A stretch of DNA of 10,293 nucleotides from Nitrosomonadales bacterium (GTDB lineage Bacteria > Pseudomonadota > Gammaproteobacteria > Burkholderiales > Nitrosomonadaceae): positions 1-10,293 of the forward strand of contig SPBV01000052.1 in NCBI GenBank assembly GCA_004525885.1, written 5' to 3'. The position numbers and the translations under genes were made by a program. Shown here piece by piece: positions 6,077-10,293 of the stretch. Numbering within the stretch: position 1 is the stretch's first letter; the number at the start of each line of letters is the position of its first letter. The notes under the pieces are model-generated. The model saw only the letters and a list, made by a program, of their open reading frames with translations, did no database searches and was not told the DNA's origin.

Positions 6077-8677
6077 ATGCGGTTTGATAAATTAACCACT
6101 AAGTTTCAGCAGGCATTAGCTAATGCACAGTCTATGGCAGCAAGCCATGATAACCCTTACATTGAATCTCAGCATTTGCTACTTGCCTTGTTGCAGCAGG
6201 AGGATGGCGGCACAACATCATTGCTACAGAGATCCGGTGCTAATGTCGTACCTTTGCGTGACGCATTGAAGAAAGCTATAGAGCGCTTACCTAAAGTAGA
6301 TGATGCTACTGGGGAAATTAGTGTCTCACGTGATCTTGGTAAACTACTTAATCTAACTGACAAGGAATCTCAAAAACGGGGAGATCAATTTATTGCATCT
6401 GAGATTTTTCTGATGACAGTACTCAATGATAAAGGCGAAACTGCCATGCTGTTGAAACAACATGGCGCGAGTCACCTTTCCCTAGAGCAGGCCATTAAAG
6501 AGGTACGTGGCGGGGAAAGCGTAAATAACGCTGAAGCTGAAAGTGGTCGTGAAGCCCTTAAAAAATATACACTTGACCTCACAGAACGTGCAAGCATGGG
6601 TAAACTAGATCCAGTTATCGGGCGTGATGATGAAATCCGTAGAACTATTCAGGTATTGCAACGGCGAACTAAGAACAACCCGGTCCTGATCGGTGAGCCA
6701 GGTGTTGGCAAGACTGCCATCGTGGAAGGGTTAGCTCAGCGTATTATTAATGATGAGGTACCAGAGACACTTAAAAACAAGCGTGTATTGTCACTTGATA
6801 TGGCTGCGTTATTAGCTGGAGCCAAGTATCGTGGGGAATTCGAGGAGCGTCTTAAATCTGTTTTAAATGAACTCGCACAAGACGAGGGTAATACCATTAT
6901 ATTCATAGACGAACTTCACACAATGGTAGGCGCCGGGAAAGCGGAGGGAGCTATTGACGCAGGTAATATGTTAAAGCCTGCTCTTGCCCGTGGTGAATTG
7001 CATTGTGTGGGAGCTACTACATTAGATGAGTATCGAAAATATGTTGAAAAAGACGCCGCACTAGCACGACGTTTTCAGATGGTAATTGTGGATGAGCCAA
7101 CAGTGGAAGCCACTATTGCTATCCTTAGGGGGTTGCAGGAAAAATATGAAGTACACCATGGTGTTGATATTACTGATCCAGCCATTGTTGCTGCTGCTGA
7201 ATTATCTCACCGTTACATTACGGATCGTTTTTTACCCGATAAAGCCATTGACCTCATCGATGAAGCAGCTGCACGGATACGTATGGAGATTGATTCAAAG
7301 CCGGAAGCAATGGACAAGCTTGATCGTCGACTTATTCAGCTCAAGATTGAGAGAGAGGCAATAAAAAAGGAAAAAGATGAGGCTTCAAAAAAAAGACAGG
7401 TTCTGCTTGAGGAAGAGATAAGCAAACAAGAGCGTGAATATGCTGATCTTGAAGAGATATGGAAAGCTGAAAAGTCCCAAGTACAAGGATCCCAGCACGT
7501 CAAGGAAGAAATGGAACGAGTCAAATTAGAAATAGAAGCTGCCACTCGAAAGGGTGATTGGCAAAAAGTTTCTGAATTACAATACGGCCGTATTCCACAA
7601 TTAGAAGCAGAGTTGCAATCGCAACATCTCCATCAAACTAAGCTGGCAGAGCAGAGTGATCAGGTGGGTAAGCCAAGGCTGTTACGTACTCAAGTAGGCG
7701 CTGAGGAAATTGCCGAAGTGGTTTCCCGTGCTACGGGTATTCCTGTATCCAAAATGATGCAGGGTGAGCGGGAGAAACTTCTGCATATGGAGCAGAAATT
7801 ACACAAGCGTGTGGTAGGGCAAAATGAAGCGATTCGTCTTGTATCTGATGCAATTCGTCGATCGCGATCGGGCCTTTCCGACCCTAATCGGCCTTATGGT
7901 TCCTTCCTTTTTCTGGGGCCAACTGGTGTAGGTAAGACCGAGTTGTGTAAGGCCCTAGCAGGTTTTCTATTCGATTCGGAGGATCATCTTATTCGTATAG
8001 ATATGTCAGAATTCATGGAGAAACATTCCGTATCTCGGCTAATTGGCGCGCCGCCCGGTTATGTTGGTTATGAAGAAGGCGGGCATCTTACTGAAGCAGT
8101 GCGTAGAAAGCCTTATTCTGTGATTTTGTTAGATGAGGTAGAAAAAGCTCACCCCGACGTATTCAACGTACTGTTGCAAGTTCTTGATGATGGACGCATG
8201 ACAGATGGCCAAGGGCGTACCGTGAATTTCAAGAACACGGTTATCGTCATGACCTCCAACCTGGGTTCACAAATGATTCAGCAAATGGCAGGTGATGATT
8301 ACCAGGTAATAAAGCTAGCAGTGATGGGAGAGGTAAAAACCTATTTTCGACCGGAATTCATCAATCGTATTGATGAGGTGGTGGTATTCCACGCACTTGA
8401 TGAGAAGCATATCCATTCTATAGCACGGATACAATTACATATACTAGAAGCTCGACTAGCCGAAATGGAAATGAAGATTAAGGTTTCTGAGGTTGCTTTA
8501 GCAGAGCTTGCTCAAGCTGGTTTTGACCCTATTTTCGGAGCACGCCCGCTAAAACGCGCAATCCAGTCGCAAATTGAAAATCCACTTGCTAAAGAAATCC
8601 TAGAGGGCAGATTCTCGGCAAAGGATACGATAAATGTAGACTGTAAAAAAGGTACGATGGTTTTTACGAAGACATGA
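6077..8677 (+). CDS. clpB: ATP-dependent disaggregase ClpB
   Basis: ClpB is a hexameric AAA+ chaperone that threads aggregated protein through its pore and works with DnaK to rescue it after heat stress. The 866 residues contain two Clp_N repeats (about 1-145); NBD1 with Walker A GEPGVGKT (206-213), pore tyrosine Y251, Walker B D278/E279 and arginine fingers R331/R332; the coiled-coil middle domain (about 410-525); and NBD2 with Walker A GPTGVGKT (614-621), pore loop GYVGYEEGG, Walker B D686/E687 and sensor-2 GARPLKR. Numbering equals E. coli through NBD1 and is shifted by 9 in NBD2, from a longer linker after the middle domain. No ClpP-binding IGF/IGL loop is seen, so it is not ClpA or ClpC. 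GGAG at 6067-6070 sets the start with a 6-base spacer. Codon 149, the internal GTG start in E. coli, is GTA here. Confidence 0.98.
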   Translation: MRFDKLTTKFQQALANAQSMAASHDNPYIESQHLLLALLQQEDGGTTSLLQRSGANVVPLRDALKKAIERLPKVDDATGEISVSRDLGKLLNLTDKESQKRGDQFIASEIFLMTVLNDKGETAMLLKQHGASHLSLEQAIKEVRGGESVNNAEAESGREALKKYTLDLTERASMGKLDPVIGRDDEIRRTIQVLQRRTKNNPVLIGEPGVGKTAIVEGLAQRIINDEVPETLKNKRVLSLDMAALLAGAKYRGEFEERLKSVLNELAQDEGNTIIFIDELHTMVGAGKAEGAIDAGNMLKPALARGELHCVGATTLDEYRKYVEKDAALARRFQMVIVDEPTVEATIAILRGLQEKYEVHHGVDITDPAIVAAAELSHRYITDRFLPDKAIDLIDEAAARIRMEIDSKPEAMDKLDRRLIQLKIEREAIKKEKDEASKKRQVLLEEEISKQEREYADLEEIWKAEKSQVQGSQHVKEEMERVKLEIEAATRKGDWQKVSELQYGRIPQLEAELQSQHLHQTKLAEQSDQVGKPRLLRTQVGAEEIAEVVSRATGIPVSKMMQGEREKLLHMEQKLHKRVVGQNEAIRLVSDAIRRSRSGLSDPNRPYGSFLFLGPTGVGKTELCKALAGFLFDSEDHLIRIDMSEFMEKHSVSRLIGAPPGYVGYEEGGHLTEAVRRKPYSVILLDEVEKAHPDVFNVLLQVLDDGRMTDGQGRTVNFKNTVIVMTSNLGSQMIQQMAGDDYQVIKLAVMGEVKTYFRPEFINRIDEVVVFHALDEKHIHSIARIQLHILEARLAEMEMKIKVSEVALAELAQAGFDPIFGARPLKRAIQSQIENPLAKEILEGRFSAKDTINVDCKKGTMVFTKT

Positions 8678-8813
8678 TTTGCAAGTGCGCGCGGTATAAG
8701 CATTATAAATAATCGTGATATTTGCAGAGAAATAAATTTTGGCCTGGTAAAGTGAAAATGTATGGAATTTTCAAGATTCAGGTAAAATGTTTCTTTTTAC
8801 TGGGTGAATTGCC

Positions 8814-9692
8814 ATGTTTAAAGGTAGTTTGGTTGCTATCGTCACACCTATGCATGAAGATGGCAGGTTGGACTTGGAGAGTTTTCGTGCTCTAATTGAT
8901 TTTCATGTAGAGCAGGGAACTGACGGTATAGTGGTAGTAGGTACTACCGGTGAGTCTCCTACGGTAGATTTTAAGGAGCATTATTTATTGATTAGTACTG
9001 CAGTAAAGCATGCTGCAGGACGCACGCCGATAATTGCTGGAACTGGTGCGAATTCTACAGCAGAGGCTATTGATCTTTCCGTGTATGCGAAGGATGCTGG
9101 TGCAGATGCAAGTCTTTCGGTAGTTCCCTATTACAATAAACCTACTCAGGAAGGTTTATATCAGCATTATAAAAGAGTGGCTGAAGCAGTAGATATTCCA
9201 CAGATTTTATATAATGTTCCAAGTAGGACTGTTGCAGATATTGGCAATGACACGGTATTACGTCTTTCTCGGATTCCAAATATTATCGGGATTAAAGACG
9301 CAACCGGTGATATGGGACGTGGCTTTGACTTATTATGTCGTGCCCCACAAGACTTTGCGGTCTATAGTGGTGATGATGCAAGTAGCCTAGCATTATTATT
9401 GCAAGGTGGGCACGGCACAATTTCGGTTACAGCAAATGTTGCGCCTAAATTAGTGCACCAAATGTGTGTTGCAGCATTTGTTGGGGATCTAATCACAGCT
9501 CGTGCCATCAATGCTAAATTATTGAGATTACACTTGGACTTATTCGTTGAGGCCAATCCAATCCCTGTAAAATGGGCAGTGGCTCAAATGGGGTTGTTGG
9601 GGACTGGTTTGCGTTTGCCATTGACAGAGCTATCAGTTAAATATCATAAGACTGTTAGAGATGCAATGCATCAAGCAGAAGTGATTCTGTAA
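8814..9692 (+). CDS. dapA: 4-hydroxy-tetrahydrodipicolinate synthase
   Basis: DapA condenses pyruvate with aspartate semialdehyde, the first step of the lysine/diaminopimelate branch, in the cytoplasm. The 292 residues match the E. coli enzyme in length and numbering: T44 and T45 in GTTGES, the triad partner Y107, Y133 in ILYNVP, substrate-binding R138, and the Schiff-base lysine K161 in GIKDATGD. In the lysine allosteric pocket S48, H56, N80, E84 and Y106 are kept, but the positions equal to E. coli A49 and H53 are P49 and F53. The start has GGGTGA (8802-8807) 6 bases upstream. It follows clpB after 136 bases without an obvious terminator, and is followed after 31 bases by bamC, the same dapA-bamC order as in E. 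coli, where they are co-transcribed. Confidence 0.96.
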   Translation: MFKGSLVAIVTPMHEDGRLDLESFRALIDFHVEQGTDGIVVVGTTGESPTVDFKEHYLLISTAVKHAAGRTPIIAGTGANSTAEAIDLSVYAKDAGADASLSVVPYYNKPTQEGLYQHYKRVAEAVDIPQILYNVPSRTVADIGNDTVLRLSRIPNIIGIKDATGDMGRGFDLLCRAPQDFAVYSGDDASSLALLLQGGHGTISVTANVAPKLVHQMCVAAFVGDLITARAINAKLLRLHLDLFVEANPIPVKWAVAQMGLLGTGLRLPLTELSVKYHKTVRDAMHQAEVIL

Positions 9693-9723
9693 ATATTTTA
9701 GGCCGATTTTGATTCAGGAAACT

Positions 9724-10293
9724 TTGATAATAAAAATTAGATGGTGGAAATTTGCACTGTTATGTATGACACTAGCAATGTCAGGCTGCAGCATAATGAA
9801 CTCACAGTCTGATGCTGAAGAAAAAGAGATGGATTACAGCACATCAGTTGACAAATTGCCTCCACTTGATTTGCCACCAGATTTAAGCGGACCTACAACA
9901 GATGATCGCTATATTGTGCCCGATAACAAGCCATCTGAAAGTAAGACTTATTCTGCTTATAGCAGAGAACGAGAAAGTGGAAAAGAAGGGAAAAGTGACG
10001 CCCCCCTTTTACCAGAAACCCCTGATGAATCCATGATAAGAACTGAACGTTCTGGTACTCAGCGGTGGCTAGTGGTGAAGAGTGAGCCTGAAATGGTTTG
10101 GCCTGTCGTCAAAGATGTTTGGCAAGTAATGGGCTTTAGTATCAAAGTAGAAATGCCTGAGGCTGGGGTGATAGAAACCGAATTGGCAGAAAATCGTGCT
10201 GATACTCCACAGAATATGGCTCTTAGAGCACTCTCAACAATAGAGCACGATAAATTTCGTACTCGTTTAGAACGGGGGGATTCCGGTACTACC
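9724..10293 (+). CDS. bamC: BamC outer-membrane assembly lipoprotein, 3' end cut by window
   Basis: BamC (NlpB) is a lipoprotein of the BAM complex that inserts beta-barrel proteins into the outer membrane. The 190 visible codons begin at TTG 9724, with AGGA (9716-9719) 4 bases upstream; there is no in-frame ATG before the signal peptide core. The N terminus is a lipoprotein signal: basic K4, R6, K9, a hydrophobic run FALLCMTLAM, then SG and the lipidation cysteine C22. The flexible segment that binds BamD in the family contains KLPPLDLPPDL (44-54). A charged linker follows, then the first helix-grip domain from about 113 (QRWLVVK, EMVWPVVKDVW, GVIETELAENRA). Position 154, tryptophan in my recollection of relatives (ETDWAENRA), is leucine. 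It probably shares a transcript with dapA. The remaining C-terminal part lies beyond the window. Confidence 0.88.
   Translation, partial: MIIKIRWWKFALLCMTLAMSGCSIMNSQSDAEEKEMDYSTSVDKLPPLDLPPDLSGPTTDDRYIVPDNKPSESKTYSAYSRERESGKEGKSDAPLLPETPDESMIRTERSGTQRWLVVKSEPEMVWPVVKDVWQVMGFSIKVEMPEAGVIETELAENRADTPQNMALRALSTIEHDKFRTRLERGDSGTT

Noticed and set aside
8678..8813. Terminator or strong dapA promoter between clpB and dapA
   Set aside because: No GC-rich hairpin with a T-run and no good -35/-10 pair could be found; TAAAAT at 8783-8788 lacks a partner, and GAAAAT/ATTTTC (8754-8772) is a weak AT stem.

Overview
This window is ordinary, gene-dense proteobacterial chromosome. It is AT-rich. The protein style and gene neighbourhoods suggest a betaproteobacterium, most likely close to Nitrosomonadaceae: a Mth938-like protein next to an aminotransferase, hom and thrC, and a separate clpB / dapA / bamC group. 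That placement is a recognition judgement from memory, not a database result. I see no mobile element, CRISPR array, tRNA or rRNA gene, or broken gene.

Layout. Positions 1-288 hold no supportable gene, only a possible leftward start at the very edge, a short palindrome and an orphan promoter-like pair. A small leftward gene (289-657) encodes a Mth938/Xcc1710-like protein, best started at a TTG. Diverging from it to the right are alaA (852-2078), hom (2193-3512) and thrC (3642-5048), separated by gaps of 114 and 129 bases. nadC (5061-5906) is leftward and converges on thrC with 12 bases between stop codons. Across a 170-base divergent gap, clpB (6077-8677) runs rightward behind a clear sigma-32-type promoter. 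dapA (8814-9692) and a 3'-truncated bamC (9724 to the window end, TTG start) follow.

How the genes fit together. Hom and ThrC are the committed steps of threonine synthesis from aspartate semialdehyde. DapA opens the lysine/diaminopimelate branch from the same intermediate. AlaA makes alanine from pyruvate with glutamate as donor. NadC converts quinolinate, itself made from aspartate, to nicotinate mononucleotide. The window is therefore largely amino-acid and cofactor metabolism around aspartate, plus a heat-shock disaggregase (ClpB) and an outer-membrane assembly lipoprotein (BamC).

No previously undescribed system is visible. The observations most worth a second look are about expression and regulation: alaA, hom and thrC all lack a normal Shine-Dalgarno sequence; the valine codon used as the internal start of the short ClpB form in E. 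coli is here GTA, not GTG; the lysine-binding pocket of DapA is partly altered; and an inverted repeat upstream of thrC overlaps a promoter-like pair.
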